Source of the DNA: Gemmatimonadales bacterium
Lineage (GTDB): Bacteria > Gemmatimonadota > Gemmatimonadetes > Gemmatimonadales > GWC2-71-9
Assembly: GCA_013694695.1 (NCBI GenBank)
Contig: JACDBX010000191.1
Coordinates: 1 to 45,961 of the forward strand
Direction: 5' to 3'
DNA: 45,961 nt
The notes beneath the pieces are model-generated. The model worked only from the letters and a program-made list of their open reading frames with translations. It did no database searches and had not been told where the DNA came from. This document shows, piece after piece, positions 8,701 to 16,764 of this stretch. The position numbers and the translations under genes were made by a program. Position 1 is the first letter of the stretch. Each line of letters opens with the position of its first letter.

Positions 8701-9714
8701 TCAGCGCCGTACTGGTGCGAGCCCCCGAACCCACGTAGCGATGTCGTCGATCACCGCCGGGTCGACGTGACCCTCGACCATGTACTCCTCTGGTCGGGGG
8801 GTGCCAGTTCCCGCAATGAAGAAGTGATTCAGTGCCGGATATCGCCTGACGGTCAGGCCCTCCCGCCGTCCAAGCAACGCGAGCCACTGATCGAGCTGCT
8901 CGATGGTGACCTGGTAGTCGCGCCCCCCCTGCAGCACCAATGTCGGCATGCGGATCTGCCGGAGCGTGGCGGCGGACGAATAGGCAGCAAGGTCGAGCCA
9001 ATACGCGGCCGGCGCGCCGAGCAGCAATTGGGTGTTTGCCGAGTCGGCCGGGGTGATGGCCCGGACCCGTTCGAGCATCGGCGCGATCATGCGCATCTGG
9101 GCATTGATCGCCGCCGTGTCTGCACCGGGAAGCGCCCCGATGTAGGCAAACTGTCGGACGACCTGGTCGACGAGGGACGCCTCCGTCGCACCCGCCATGA
9201 TGACGATGCCGGCCAGCGCCCGATCAGACGACGCGATGCGCGGCGCGACCATGCCGCCGAGCGAATGGCCAATGACGACCACCCGATTCAGATCGACTTC
9301 AGGTTGCTGCCGCAGCAGCGCCACCGCTGCGAGCGCGTCGTCGATGGTCTCGTCCTGCACCGTGAACACCCGGTTTGCGAACCAGAACGGCCTCACCTTC
9401 GTCCGCTTGTCGTACCTGAGCGATGCGACGCCACGCGCGGCGAGTCCCGTGGCGATGTCACGATACGGCGCATTCGGCCCGTAGGTGAGGTCGCGGTCCG
9501 ACGATCCCGAGCCGTGCACGATCACCACCGCCGAATGCCGTCCCGGGCCCGCGGGCGCGACAAACGTCGCGCCGAGTGGGCCAGCCGGCGTCGCGATTTC
9601 AAGGGCACGCTCGATGGGTACGTCCTGCGTCACGCGGGGCGCGGGCGCGTTGCCCCCGCAGCCCACGATCGGGAGGGCCAACAGTCCGCGCAGTACCATT
9701 GCCCGATGATCCAT
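8701..9714 (-). CDS. Alpha/beta hydrolase, predicted lipoprotein
   Basis: The ATG at 9712-9714 is chosen over the track start at 9741 because AGGAG lies 7 bases before it and the protein then opens with a lipoprotein signal (MDHRAMVLRGLLALPIVGC, lipobox IVGC). This gives 337 residues. After the signal come VVIVHGSGSSDRD (oxyanion region), the nucleophile elbow GHSLGG, and a late LNHFFIAG that supplies the likely catalytic His. This matches exported serine hydrolases of the dienelactone-hydrolase/BAAT-like type; the substrate is unknown. It lies 23 bases downstream of the hydroxyacid dehydrogenase gene and may share its transcript. Confidence 0.85.
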   Translation of the reverse strand: MDHRAMVLRGLLALPIVGCGGNAPAPRVTQDVPIERALEIATPAGPLGATFVAPAGPGRHSAVVIVHGSGSSDRDLTYGPNAPYRDIATGLAARGVASLRYDKRTKVRPFWFANRVFTVQDETIDDALAAVALLRQQPEVDLNRVVVIGHSLGGMVAPRIASSDRALAGIVIMAGATEASLVDQVVRQFAYIGALPGADTAAINAQMRMIAPMLERVRAITPADSANTQLLLGAPAAYWLDLAAYSSAATLRQIRMPTLVLQGGRDYQVTIEQLDQWLALLGRREGLTVRRYPALNHFFIAGTGTPRPEEYMVEGHVDPAVIDDIATWVRGLAPVRR

Positions 9715-9737
9715 GTTGTTTCTCCTGTTTGCAACTG

Positions 9738-10712
9738 TCACGCAACCCGGTCTGGCGGCTCCTCGCCGGCGAAGAACGCTGTCAGGTTGTCGATCACGCG
9801 CTGTCCCATCGCCTCGCGCGCCTCATGCGTGGCCGAGCCGAGGTGCGGGAGCAGCACGACATTGTCAAATTCAAGGTAGCGACGATCGAGCGCCGGCTCG
9901 CCGCGGTAGACGTCGAGCCCCGCCGCGCCAAGATGGCCTGACGCAAGTGCCGCCACGACAGCACCGTCGTCCACCACGTCACCGCGAGCCGTGTTGATCA
10001 GCACCGCACCCCGCCGCATCGACGCGATCCGTTTCGCATCGACGAGGTTGCGGGTGGCCGGCGTGCTGGGGCAGTGGAGCGAGACCACGTCCACGGCGCC
10101 GAGCAGTGCGTCGAGCGTGGCGGAACCTGTTGCCCCGAGGGCTTCAAGTTCGGCAACCGAATCGTGCCTCGGATTGTGGTAGCGCACCTGCATCCCGAAG
10201 CCGCCGATCGCGCGGCGGGCCACGGCCCGTGCGATCCGCCCGGTGCCCACCAATCCGAGGGTGGAGCCGCTGACCCGTCTGCCCAGCAGGTGCGTGGGAT
10301 GCCATCCGCCCCACGCACCCGCGCGAAGTTCCCGTTCCCCCTCACCGGCGCGTCGCTGCGCCATGAGGATGAGCATCATCGTCAAGTCGGCGGTGCAATC
10401 AGTGAGGACATCGGGCGTGTTCGTCACCACGATGCCGTGCGCCCGCGCGGCGTCGAGGTCGATGTGATCGGTCCCCGCGCCGTAGCTCGCGATGATCCGG
10501 GTGCGGAGCGGATAAGCGGCGAGCACTCCCGCGGTGATCCGGTCGGTGAGCGTGCACACGAGCGCATCGGCGTCGCCCAATGCACGCTGCAGCATCAGCG
10601 GATCCGACGGCTGGTCCGAGTCCGGGATCACCGCGTTGAACTGCCGGCGAAGCTGGTCTTCGATCGGCGGCACGAGACGGCGGGTCACGTGAACCCGGGG
10701 ACGCGGGGTCAT
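9738..10712 (-). CDS. D-isomer-specific 2-hydroxyacid dehydrogenase (glyoxylate/hydroxypyruvate reductase-like)
   Basis: The true start is the ATG at 10710-10712 (MTPRPRVHVTRRL), giving 324 residues; the track extension to 11015 only overlaps the divergent kinase gene. The NAD(P) fold shows GLVGTGRIARAVARR. The catalytic Arg, Glu and His are in NTARGDVVD, GLDVYRGEP and LLPHLGSATHEAR. The closest families are glyoxylate reductase GyaR and GhrB, which interconvert glyoxylate/glycolate or hydroxypyruvate/glycerate. The divergent glycerate 2-kinase gene 58 bases away supports a hydroxypyruvate to glycerate to 2-phosphoglycerate route. Substrate choice is inferred. Confidence 0.9.
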   Translation of the reverse strand: MTPRPRVHVTRRLVPPIEDQLRRQFNAVIPDSDQPSDPLMLQRALGDADALVCTLTDRITAGVLAAYPLRTRIIASYGAGTDHIDLDAARAHGIVVTNTPDVLTDCTADLTMMLILMAQRRAGEGERELRAGAWGGWHPTHLLGRRVSGSTLGLVGTGRIARAVARRAIGGFGMQVRYHNPRHDSVAELEALGATGSATLDALLGAVDVVSLHCPSTPATRNLVDAKRIASMRRGAVLINTARGDVVDDGAVVAALASGHLGAAGLDVYRGEPALDRRYLEFDNVVLLPHLGSATHEAREAMGQRVIDNLTAFFAGEEPPDRVA

Positions 10713-10740
10713 CGATGGCAGGATGGAGAGGTCATCCCGG

Positions 10741-10746
10741 TAATAT
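10741..10746 (+). promoter_or_regulatory. Candidate -10 box for the glycerate kinase gene
   Basis: TAATAT stands out in this GC-rich 58-base divergent spacer. It lies 24 bases before the GTG start, leaving room for the AGGAG ribosome site at 10761-10765. No good -35 hexamer is visible 16-18 bases upstream, so the call is tentative. Confidence 0.3.
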
Positions 10747-10770
10747 TGCACGAACCCGTCAGGAGTCACC

Positions 10771-12114
10771 GTGAGTGCATCGTCGCCGCGCCCGCTGCTC
10801 GAGTCCTGCCTCGCCGCGGCCATCCGGGCGGCCGACCCCAGGCCCGCCATGGACCGAGTCCTGGCGACCCGCACGCCACCCGATGTGCCCGTCTTCATCA
10901 TCGCAGCCGGCAAGGCCTCGGAGGCCATGGCCGAATCTTTGGTGGCCTGGCTCGCGCTCCACCGGCGCAACCCGGCGGGCGGCATCGTGGTGGGAACGGA
11001 GACCGCGACTGCCATTCATCCGTCCGTCCTGGCCCTCGTCGGGGATCATCCCGTGCCCGGCGCGGCGTCACACGCGGCGGCGCGGGCGATCCACGAGTTG
11101 GTCGGCACGATCCCGTCGCGTTCTGCGGTGCATGTTGCCATCTCGGGGGGTGCGAGTTCTCTCATTGCCGGGCCACTCCCGGGACTTGCCATGAACGACG
11201 TGACGGCGCTGTTCCGCCTGCTGCTGCACTCGGGTCTCGAAATCGGCGCGGTCAACGCCGTGCGCAAGCGTGTCTCACGGTGGAGTGCTGGGCGGCTCGC
11301 ACTTGCCTGTCACCCAAGCGCGATGACCGCGTGGGTCGTCTCCGACGTGCCGGGAGACGACCTGGCCACCATCGGGTCGGGCCCCTGCACCGCCGATCCC
11401 TGGACCGCCGAAGCGGTGCGCAGCGTGCTCAATCGATCGGGGGTGGGCGCACGCATGCCCGCCGGGCTCAACCCGGCGTTCGTGCGAGACACGCCGTCGC
11501 CGTCGCTCGTCCCGGAAGTCGAGTCGGTCGTGGTCGCATCAAACACCACGGCGATGCAGGGCGCGGTGGCCGCCGCGCAGGCAGCGGACTGCCTCATCCG
11601 GGTCGATCACGATCTCCTGTCGGGTGACGCCGCCGAGGCGGGTCGACGTCTCGCCGCGACGGCCATCAACGCCGCGCGGGAATGGCACGCCCAGAACGAG
11701 GTGCTGAAGGATGAGGGCTTCGGCGGCGCGCTCCGGCCGTTGTTCCTGGCCTGGGGAGGTGAAACGACCGTGCGGATCACCGGCGAACCGGGGCGCGGTG
11801 GACGCTGTCAGGAGCTCGCGCTCGCCGCTGCCGAGGCATTGGAGGTTTCGCCCCACCCGGTGACGCTGCTCGCTGCCGGAACTGATGGCCGTGACGGCCC
11901 AACCGATGCAGCAGGCGCGGTGATCGACCAGACCACGTGGGAACAGATTGGCGAGCTCGGGATCGACGGCGCGGCGGCACTCGCAGGGCACGACACGCAC
12001 CGGGCGCTGGATGCGGTGGGTGCGCTCGTGCGGACGGGACCGACGGGAACGAACGTGATGGACGTTGTGTTCGCGGTGGTGATGCCTGCCCCCGCTACTG
12101 GCAGCGGTGACTAG
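10771..12114 (+). CDS. Glycerate 2-kinase (GckA/TtuD, MOFRL family)
   Basis: 447 residues. The start is GTG at 10771 with AGGAG 5 bases upstream. The N-terminal part carries FIIAAGKASEAMAESLVAW and HVAISGGASSLIAGPLPGL. The C-terminal MOFRL domain includes FLAWGGETTVRITGEPGRGGRCQELALA and AAGTDGRDGPTDAAGAVID. The family phosphorylates D-glycerate to 2-phosphoglycerate (in some lineages the product assignment differs). It is divergent from the hydroxyacid dehydrogenase, its likely pathway partner. The stop overlaps the stop of the convergent unknown gene by 3 bases. Confidence 0.93.
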   Translation: MSASSPRPLLESCLAAAIRAADPRPAMDRVLATRTPPDVPVFIIAAGKASEAMAESLVAWLALHRRNPAGGIVVGTETATAIHPSVLALVGDHPVPGAASHAAARAIHELVGTIPSRSAVHVAISGGASSLIAGPLPGLAMNDVTALFRLLLHSGLEIGAVNAVRKRVSRWSAGRLALACHPSAMTAWVVSDVPGDDLATIGSGPCTADPWTAEAVRSVLNRSGVGARMPAGLNPAFVRDTPSPSLVPEVESVVVASNTTAMQGAVAAAQAADCLIRVDHDLLSGDAAEAGRRLAATAINAAREWHAQNEVLKDEGFGGALRPLFLAWGGETTVRITGEPGRGGRCQELALAAAEALEVSPHPVTLLAAGTDGRDGPTDAAGAVIDQTTWEQIGELGIDGAAALAGHDTHRALDAVGALVRTGPTGTNVMDVVFAVVMPAPATGSGD

Positions 12115-12503
12115 CGAACGTCATCGAGGAGGCGGGACAGGCGACCGTGAGCCAGCGCCACATCCGGTGACTTCTGCACCAGCTCGAAATACCGCTGCTG
12201 GAACTCGGTGCCATTCTCGTCGGGTTGCATCAGGTCTCGCGCGGAGCCCCTGAACTGCTCGACCCTGACGGCCAGGTCGTCCGGCTCCTCGTCGACCGCA
12301 AGTTCATCCATCGCGGCGATCAGTGCGGTCAGCGGCCGCAGCCATCCGAACCACGGGTCGTGGATCGCGAGCTGAAGCAGTTCCGTGCTCCCCGGTATCC
12401 GGCCGAAGAGGCGTTCATACGCGAGCCGCTCGGCGTCGAGCAGCGCACGGTGCGACGCCAGGATCTCGGCGCGGAGTGCTCCGAGTCGCGCAAACGATGA
12501 CAT
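12111..12503 (-). CDS. Unrecognised small helical protein
   Basis: 130 residues from the ATG at 12501-12503, which has GGAGG about 10 bases upstream; the track start at 12563 would overlap the LytR_C gene. I do not recognise a named family. The sequence is predicted mostly helical and soluble, with an acidic middle (DELAVDEEPDD) and a motif-like stretch LFGRIPGSTELLQL, DPWFGWLRPL. I have an impression of similar uncharacterised proteins in other bacteria but cannot confirm it. It is the last gene of the trp-pan chain, 40 bases after the LytR_C gene, where many bacteria carry rsfS; it does not look like RsfS. Confidence 0.7.
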   Translation of the reverse strand: MSSFARLGALRAEILASHRALLDAERLAYERLFGRIPGSTELLQLAIHDPWFGWLRPLTALIAAMDELAVDEEPDDLAVRVEQFRGSARDLMQPDENGTEFQQRYFELVQKSPDVALAHGRLSRLLDDVR

Positions 12504-12543
12504 TGCGTGTGTCCCTCCACGCTGGAGTGCGGATCGTGGTGCC

Positions 12544-12960
12544 TCATGGACGGCGACCGACAAAGTCCCGGCCGAGCACCACGCTCAGGTCTACCACCCT
12601 CGAGACATCGTAGGCATCGACGACGTCGGCGTCGCCGATCACCGCACGTACGCGGCCAACACCGGTGGTGTCGCGCCGCCTGACCAGGATCACGTTGCGT
12701 GACTTTCCTGCAAGCGCGGAATCCGCGTCGCCGAACCACACCACGTCGAGCAGTGCGCGCCGAAGCAGGGTCGCCCCGTCCCGCGCGACGCCAGCGACAC
12801 CGGAGCCGTTCAGGACCTCGATGTCGACGTCGCGCGGGAGTGAGTCCCAGGGTTCAGGGACCAACGCGGCGGAGCGGCTGCTCGATCGACCCATCCCCAC
12901 GGCGCCCGCTGCGACAATGAGGACGATCCCGACTGCCCAACCCGCACGACCCAGTTTCAT
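12544..12960 (-). CDS. LytR_C-domain protein, single membrane anchor
   Basis: The start ATG at 12958-12960 (MKLGRAGWAVGIVLIVAAG) overlaps the yqeK stop as ATGA; this gives 138 residues. One N-terminal hydrophobic helix (about 8-25) is followed by a LytR_C domain: DIEVLNGSGVAGVARDGATLLRRALLDVVWFGDAD, ending in VVLGRDF. LytR_C domains follow LCP enzymes or occur alone and face the cell envelope; their function is not settled. The yqeK-LytR_C order is common in bacteria near nadD and rsfS, neither of which is here. Confidence 0.85.
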   Translation of the reverse strand: MKLGRAGWAVGIVLIVAAGAVGMGRSSSRSAALVPEPWDSLPRDVDIEVLNGSGVAGVARDGATLLRRALLDVVWFGDADSALAGKSRNVILVRRRDTTGVGRVRAVIGDADVVDAYDVSRVVDLSVVLGRDFVGRRP

Positions 12961-13526
12961 CGCAGCACCTCGTCCCGGAATGCGATGCTTTCCGGAGGAT
13001 GGCTCCATCGCCGGGTATCCGCGTACGTGAACCGCCGACGCACCACGTCGCGAAGCACCCCGGCGGGATCATCCGGGAATCGTGTCGCCAGCGCGGCGCG
13101 CTCGTCGCGATCGAAGTCCCTCCCCGGCTCAAGGAAGTCTGCGCAATACAACGTGCGGCCCGTCTCGGCCCAGCCATTCCAGCCCACCGAATGCCACCGT
13201 ATCGCGCTGAGCACGTCTTCATCACGTTCCCCTTCCAGTTCGGCACGCGCCGCCGCCGCGGGGCCATGCCGGAGCTCAACCGGACCCTCGACGCCTGGTG
13301 CCCACCTGCGCATCTCGGCCTCCGGCGCATCACGGAGCGCGTCGTGCAACCAGACCGCTCGGAGCCACCTTCGCGACTCCTCGGCGGGAAGACGCATCGC
13401 GACCGTCCACTGGGTCACGAGCGCGGCGACGCGGCCGACGTGGGCCCGACGGCGCGGCGTAACAATGGCCCAGGGCGGCATGCCGTCCGGGGCCGATCGC
13501 AACAGCTCGGCACCCTGGCCAGTCAC
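12957..13526 (-). CDS. yqeK: HD-domain hydrolase, YqeK type (likely Ap4A hydrolase)
   Basis: 189 residues. The HD metal site is present: RRRAHVGRVAALV, AVWLHDALRD, ELRHGPAAAA and AIRWHSVGW. The family-specific segment ADFLEPGRDF corresponds to the ADYIEP.R signature of YqeK, whose members cleave diadenosine tetraphosphate symmetrically. The start is GTG at 13524-13526, overlapping the panD stop as GTGA; a later ATG (MPPWAIV) is a weaker alternative. Its place between panD and the LytR_C gene suggests cotranscription with vitamin genes but says little about its role. Confidence 0.88.
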   Translation of the reverse strand: MTGQGAELLRSAPDGMPPWAIVTPRRRAHVGRVAALVTQWTVAMRLPAEESRRWLRAVWLHDALRDAPEAEMRRWAPGVEGPVELRHGPAAAARAELEGERDEDVLSAIRWHSVGWNGWAETGRTLYCADFLEPGRDFDRDERAALATRFPDDPAGVLRDVVRRRFTYADTRRWSHPPESIAFRDEVLR

Positions 13527-13891
13527 GAGTCCGGGGCGACGTGGGGCACGGTCCGATTCTCGGCATTCACGAACACCACCGACGGCCGGAACTCGGGCAC
13601 ATCACGCTCCTCGACATCGGCATACGCGATGATGATCACGATGTCACCTGCCATGCCGAGTCGGGCCGCCGCACCATTGAGCTGCAGCACGCCGCTTCCC
13701 GCAGGGCCGGGAATCACGTACGTGGTGAAGCGGGATCCATTGTTCACGTTCACGACCTGAATCTCCTCGTACTCGACGAGGTCGGACGCGTCCATCAGCT
13801 CGGTGTCGAGGGTGAGTGAGCCCTCGTAGTGCAGGTCCGCCGCGGTGATCGTGGCGCGATGGATCTTCGATTTCATCAGGCGACGCCGCAT
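13523..13891 (-). CDS. panD: Aspartate 1-decarboxylase PanD (pyruvoyl enzyme)
   Basis: 122 residues. The self-cleavage site is LHYEGSLTLD with Gly24-Ser25; Ser25 becomes the pyruvoyl group. MKSKIHRATIT and INGAAARLG-like LNGAAARLGMAGDIVIII are also typical. It makes beta-alanine from L-aspartate for pantothenate. The ATG at 13889-13891 puts the cleavage site at the same residue number as in E. coli and directly abuts the panC stop (TGAATG), so I prefer it to the ATG five codons later. Confidence 0.97.
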   Translation of the reverse strand: MRRRLMKSKIHRATITAADLHYEGSLTLDTELMDASDLVEYEEIQVVNVNNGSRFTTYVIPGPAGSGVLQLNGAAARLGMAGDIVIIIAYADVEERDVPEFRPSVVFVNAENRTVPHVAPDS

Positions 13892-14746
13892 TCAGCCCGG
13901 TTCCTCTCCGAAGATGATATTGTCGATCAGTCGGGTCGAACCGACGCGCGCGGCAACGGCCGCGACCGTGCCCTGCGCCGCGTGCTCAACCGGGGCAAGC
14001 TGGTCCGGATCCACCACGGCAATATAGTCCGGCTTCACCCTGGGAGTTCCGGCGAAAACCGTCGCTGCGACCCGCTCCAGCGCCCGTCCGTCGCGCTCCC
14101 CGTCGGCCCATCGCCCACGCATTGCGGCCAGTGCGCGCGGGATCGCCAGCGCGGCACTGCGATCGGTCTCGCTGAGAAAGACGTTTCGGGAGCTCAACGC
14201 CAGTCCATCGGCCTCCCGCACCGTCACCACCGACACCAGCGCAACCGGGATGTCCAGGTCAGCGACCATCCGGCGCACCAACGTGACCTGCTGGATGTCC
14301 TTCTGGCCGAAGACCGCGACGTGTGGTTGCACGATGTTGAGCAGCTTGGCCACCACGGTGAGGACCCCCGCGAAGTGCCCCGGTCGGTGCGCACCTTCCC
14401 AGCGATCGGCAGTGGCGCCGGGCACGACGCGGGTCTCGGGGGTTCCGTGATACATCTCTTCCGCCCGCGGGACGAAGAGGATGTCGACGCCGTGCGCGTC
14501 CGCCAGCGCCCGGTCGTGTTCGAGCGGACGCGGATACCGGGCGAGGTCCTCTCCTGGAAGGAACTGCAGCGGATTGACGAAGATCGACAGCACGACGATG
14601 TCGGCACTCTCCCGTGCGGCCGCAACGAGCGCGAGGTGCCCTTGATGCAGTGCCCCCATCGTCGGCACCAGCGCGATCGTGCGCTTGGTGGACCGCAATG
14701 CGCCCAGGTGCTGCCGGATCGACTCGATCGCCTCGAATTCCTGCAT
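13892..14746 (-). CDS. panC: Pantothenate synthetase
   Basis: 284 residues from the ATG at 14744-14746, 4 bases after the panB stop; the track start at 14800 lies inside panB. The nucleotide-binding motifs are PTMGALHQGHLAL and FGQKDIQQVTLVRRMVADL, with SIFVNPLQF and LSSRNVFLS also diagnostic. It joins pantoate and beta-alanine with ATP hydrolysis to AMP. It lies between panB and panD in one transcription unit, so all three dedicated steps to pantothenate from ketopantoate precursors and aspartate, except ketopantoate reductase (panE), are together. Confidence 0.97.
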   Translation of the reverse strand: MQEFEAIESIRQHLGALRSTKRTIALVPTMGALHQGHLALVAAARESADIVVLSIFVNPLQFLPGEDLARYPRPLEHDRALADAHGVDILFVPRAEEMYHGTPETRVVPGATADRWEGAHRPGHFAGVLTVVAKLLNIVQPHVAVFGQKDIQQVTLVRRMVADLDIPVALVSVVTVREADGLALSSRNVFLSETDRSAALAIPRALAAMRGRWADGERDGRALERVAATVFAGTPRVKPDYIAVVDPDQLAPVEHAAQGTVAAVAARVGSTRLIDNIIFGEEPG

Positions 14747-14750
14747 CAAC

Positions 14751-15557
14751 TCACTCGAACGAGTGGGCGTCGTCGGGATAGGTGCCGCTTCGCACGTCAT
14801 CAGCGAACCGTCCTATGGCGTCGCGGACATCGGCGCCGAGCGTTGCATACTGCTTCAGGAACCGGGGCGCAAATCCCTCGTTGAGTCCCAGCACATCGTG
14901 CAGCACCAGCACCTGGCCGTCGCATCCCGCGCCCGCCCCGATCCCGATCGTCGGTATCCGAAGCGCGCGGGAGATCTCGGTGGCGCGTCCCCGGGCGACG
15001 AGTTCGAGAACCACGGCACTGGCACCGGCGTCCTCGAGCGCGAGCGCGTCGGCGAGCAGCGCGGCTGCATCGGCATCCGACCGGCCCTGGACCCTATAGC
15101 CTCCAAGCGCATGGATGCTCTGCGGCGTGAGGCCGAGGTGCGCGACCACCGGAATCCCCCGCTCGACAAGCGCGCGTACCGTTGGCGCCATCACTGCGCC
15201 GCCCTCGAGCTTCACCGCGTGACAATCCGTCTCGGCGAGCACCCGGCCCGCATTGCGGATCGCCTCCTCGATGCTGACCTGGTACGAAAGGAATGGCAGG
15301 TCGACGACCACCAGTGCCCGCTCCACGCCGCGCCGCACTGCCGCGGCGTGGTAGATCATCTGTTCGAGTGTTGCGCTCAGCGTGTTCCTGCGCCCCGCGA
15401 TGACTTCATTGAGAGAGTCACCGACCAGCAGGAGATCGATCCCGGCCGACTCAAGGAGGCGCGCGAAGAGGGCGTCATAGCACGTCAGCATCACCAGCTT
15501 CTCACCGGTGCTCTTGCGGGTGGCGAGGTCGCGCATGGTCGGTGCCCGGTCCGTCAT
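14751..15557 (-). CDS. panB: 3-methyl-2-oxobutanoate hydroxymethyltransferase
   Basis: 268 residues, normal for PanB. KLVMLTCYDALFARLLESAGIDLLLVGDSLNEVI at the N terminus, then DLPFLSYQ, CHAVKLEGG, VVAHLGLTPQSIHALGGYRVQGR, and IGIGAGAGCDGQVLVLHDVLGL. It transfers a hydroxymethyl group from 5,10-methylene-THF to ketoisovalerate, giving ketopantoate; it is a metal-dependent barrel enzyme. The start ATG at 15555-15557 overlaps the folK stop as ATGA. The folate-dependent step sitting next to folK is a sensible pairing. Confidence 0.97.
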   Translation of the reverse strand: MTDRAPTMRDLATRKSTGEKLVMLTCYDALFARLLESAGIDLLLVGDSLNEVIAGRRNTLSATLEQMIYHAAAVRRGVERALVVVDLPFLSYQVSIEEAIRNAGRVLAETDCHAVKLEGGAVMAPTVRALVERGIPVVAHLGLTPQSIHALGGYRVQGRSDADAAALLADALALEDAGASAVVLELVARGRATEISRALRIPTIGIGAGAGCDGQVLVLHDVLGLNEGFAPRFLKQYATLGADVRDAIGRFADDVRSGTYPDDAHSFE

Positions 15558-15958
15558 CGTGCCTCCAGCTCGGCGATCTCGCGCGCCCAGAACGTCCGGT
15601 CGCGCAGGCCAGGGTGCGGTAACACCAGCGTTGGGGTGTCACAGGTGAGGTCGTCGTAGCGGACCAGGTCGAGGTCGAGGGTTCGTGATGCCCAGCGCCG
15701 GGCGCGGTCCCGACCGGCAGCTCGCTCAATGTCATGGCACGCGCCGAGAAGCGCATGCGGCGAGAGGGTCGTGTCGAGTCGCATCATGCGATTGAGGTAC
15801 GGCGGCTGTTCGGCACCGCCCAGGGGCGCGGTCTCGTGCACCGTCGTGGCGGCGTCGACGCGAACTCCGTGCAGCCCGCCGAGCCCCGCTTCGGCAAAGG
15901 CGTGCCACCCTGAACGGTCGCCCAGGTTGCTTCCCACCGCTACGTAGGCCGTTGGCAT
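15554..15958 (-). CDS. folK: 6-hydroxymethyl-7,8-dihydropterin pyrophosphokinase
   Basis: 134 residues from the ATG at 15956-15958, which overlaps the trpA stop as TGATG; a GTG one codon earlier (15961) would overlap as GTGA and cannot be excluded. AYVAVGSNLGDR at the N terminus, PYLNRMMRLDT, and RWASRTLDLDLVRYDD with the catalytic DLDL are diagnostic. It makes the diphosphate that dihydropteroate synthase uses. At 134 residues it is on the short side (E. coli 159). No folP or folB is nearby. Confidence 0.94.
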   Translation of the reverse strand: MPTAYVAVGSNLGDRSGWHAFAEAGLGGLHGVRVDAATTVHETAPLGGAEQPPYLNRMMRLDTTLSPHALLGACHDIERAAGRDRARRWASRTLDLDLVRYDDLTCDTPTLVLPHPGLRDRTFWAREIAELEAR

Positions 15959-16764
15959 CACGCAGGGCCCAGCGCGGCGCGCAGTTCCGCGAGGAAGCGC
16001 GCCGAAGCAGCGACGCCGTCCCGCCCGAGAACATCGACCAGCGCACTTCCGACGACCACGCCATCGGCATGCCGGGCCACCGCCGCCGCCTGGTCCGGCC
16101 GGGAGATGCCGAAGCCCACCGCAATCGGCAACGTGGTCGCCGCCCGGACCCTTGCGATGGACGCTTCCAGACCAGCGGCGACCTCGCTGGAGGCCCCGGT
16201 CACGCCGAGTCGGGCAACGAGGTATATGAAGCCCTCTGCATGTTTCACCGATGCCTGCAGGCGTTCACTCGTGGTGGTGGGGGCCACCAGCCGGATCAGG
16301 TCGAGCGGACCGTCGCCGAGGGCGCGCTCCAGGGCAGCGTCGCCGCCGACCGGCAGGTCGGTCAGGAGTATCCCGTGGACGCCGGCGCTGGCAGCATCTC
16401 GCACCAGCCGCTCCACCCCGTATTGAAGGATCGGGTTGAGATAGGAGAACAGGACAACCGGGCGGTCGATCGCGGCGTCCGCGACAAGCTCGAGCGTCCG
16501 CGGCAGCGTCATCCCGTTCTCGAGCGCGCGGAAGGTCGACGCCTGGATGGTCGGGCCGTCCGCGAGTGGATCGCTGAACGGAACGCCCACCTCCACGATG
16601 TCGGACGATTCCGCCGCTGCCTCCAGCATCGCCCGCGACGCCTCGACGGTGGGATATCCGGCAGTCAGGTATGGAATGAGAGCTGCACGGCCATCAGCCC
16701 GCGCCGAGGTCCACGCTCGGTCGATCGCGGAATCAGACGAAATAGTGGCCAACGACGAGCCCAT
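15958..16764 (-). CDS. trpA: Tryptophan synthase alpha subunit
   Basis: 268 residues from the ATG at 16762-16764. The catalytic acids are in VEVGVPFSDPLADGPTIQAS (Glu58 and Asp69, spaced as Glu49/Asp60 of the E. coli enzyme). VARLGVTGA and GFGISRPDQAAAV also fit. It splits indole-glycerol phosphate to indole, which channels to TrpB. The start overlaps the end of the HD-GYP gene by 32 bases and no stronger start lies downstream. It is separated from trpB by two signalling-type genes, which is unusual because trpB and trpA are normally adjacent and coupled. Confidence 0.96.
   Translation of the reverse strand: MGSSLATISSDSAIDRAWTSARADGRAALIPYLTAGYPTVEASRAMLEAAAESSDIVEVGVPFSDPLADGPTIQASTFRALENGMTLPRTLELVADAAIDRPVVLFSYLNPILQYGVERLVRDAASAGVHGILLTDLPVGGDAALERALGDGPLDLIRLVAPTTTSERLQASVKHAEGFIYLVARLGVTGASSEVAAGLEASIARVRAATTLPIAVGFGISRPDQAAAVARHADGVVVGSALVDVLGRDGVAASARFLAELRAALGPA

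Noticed and set aside
8431-9879. 482-residue plus-strand ORF over the rlmN end and the hydrolase
   Set aside because: It is a shadow frame; the hydrolase on the minus strand has a signal peptide, a ribosome site and GHSLGG.
12111-12503. RsfS (ribosomal silencing factor)
   Set aside because: The position suggested it, but the sequence lacks the RsfS pattern and is mostly helical.
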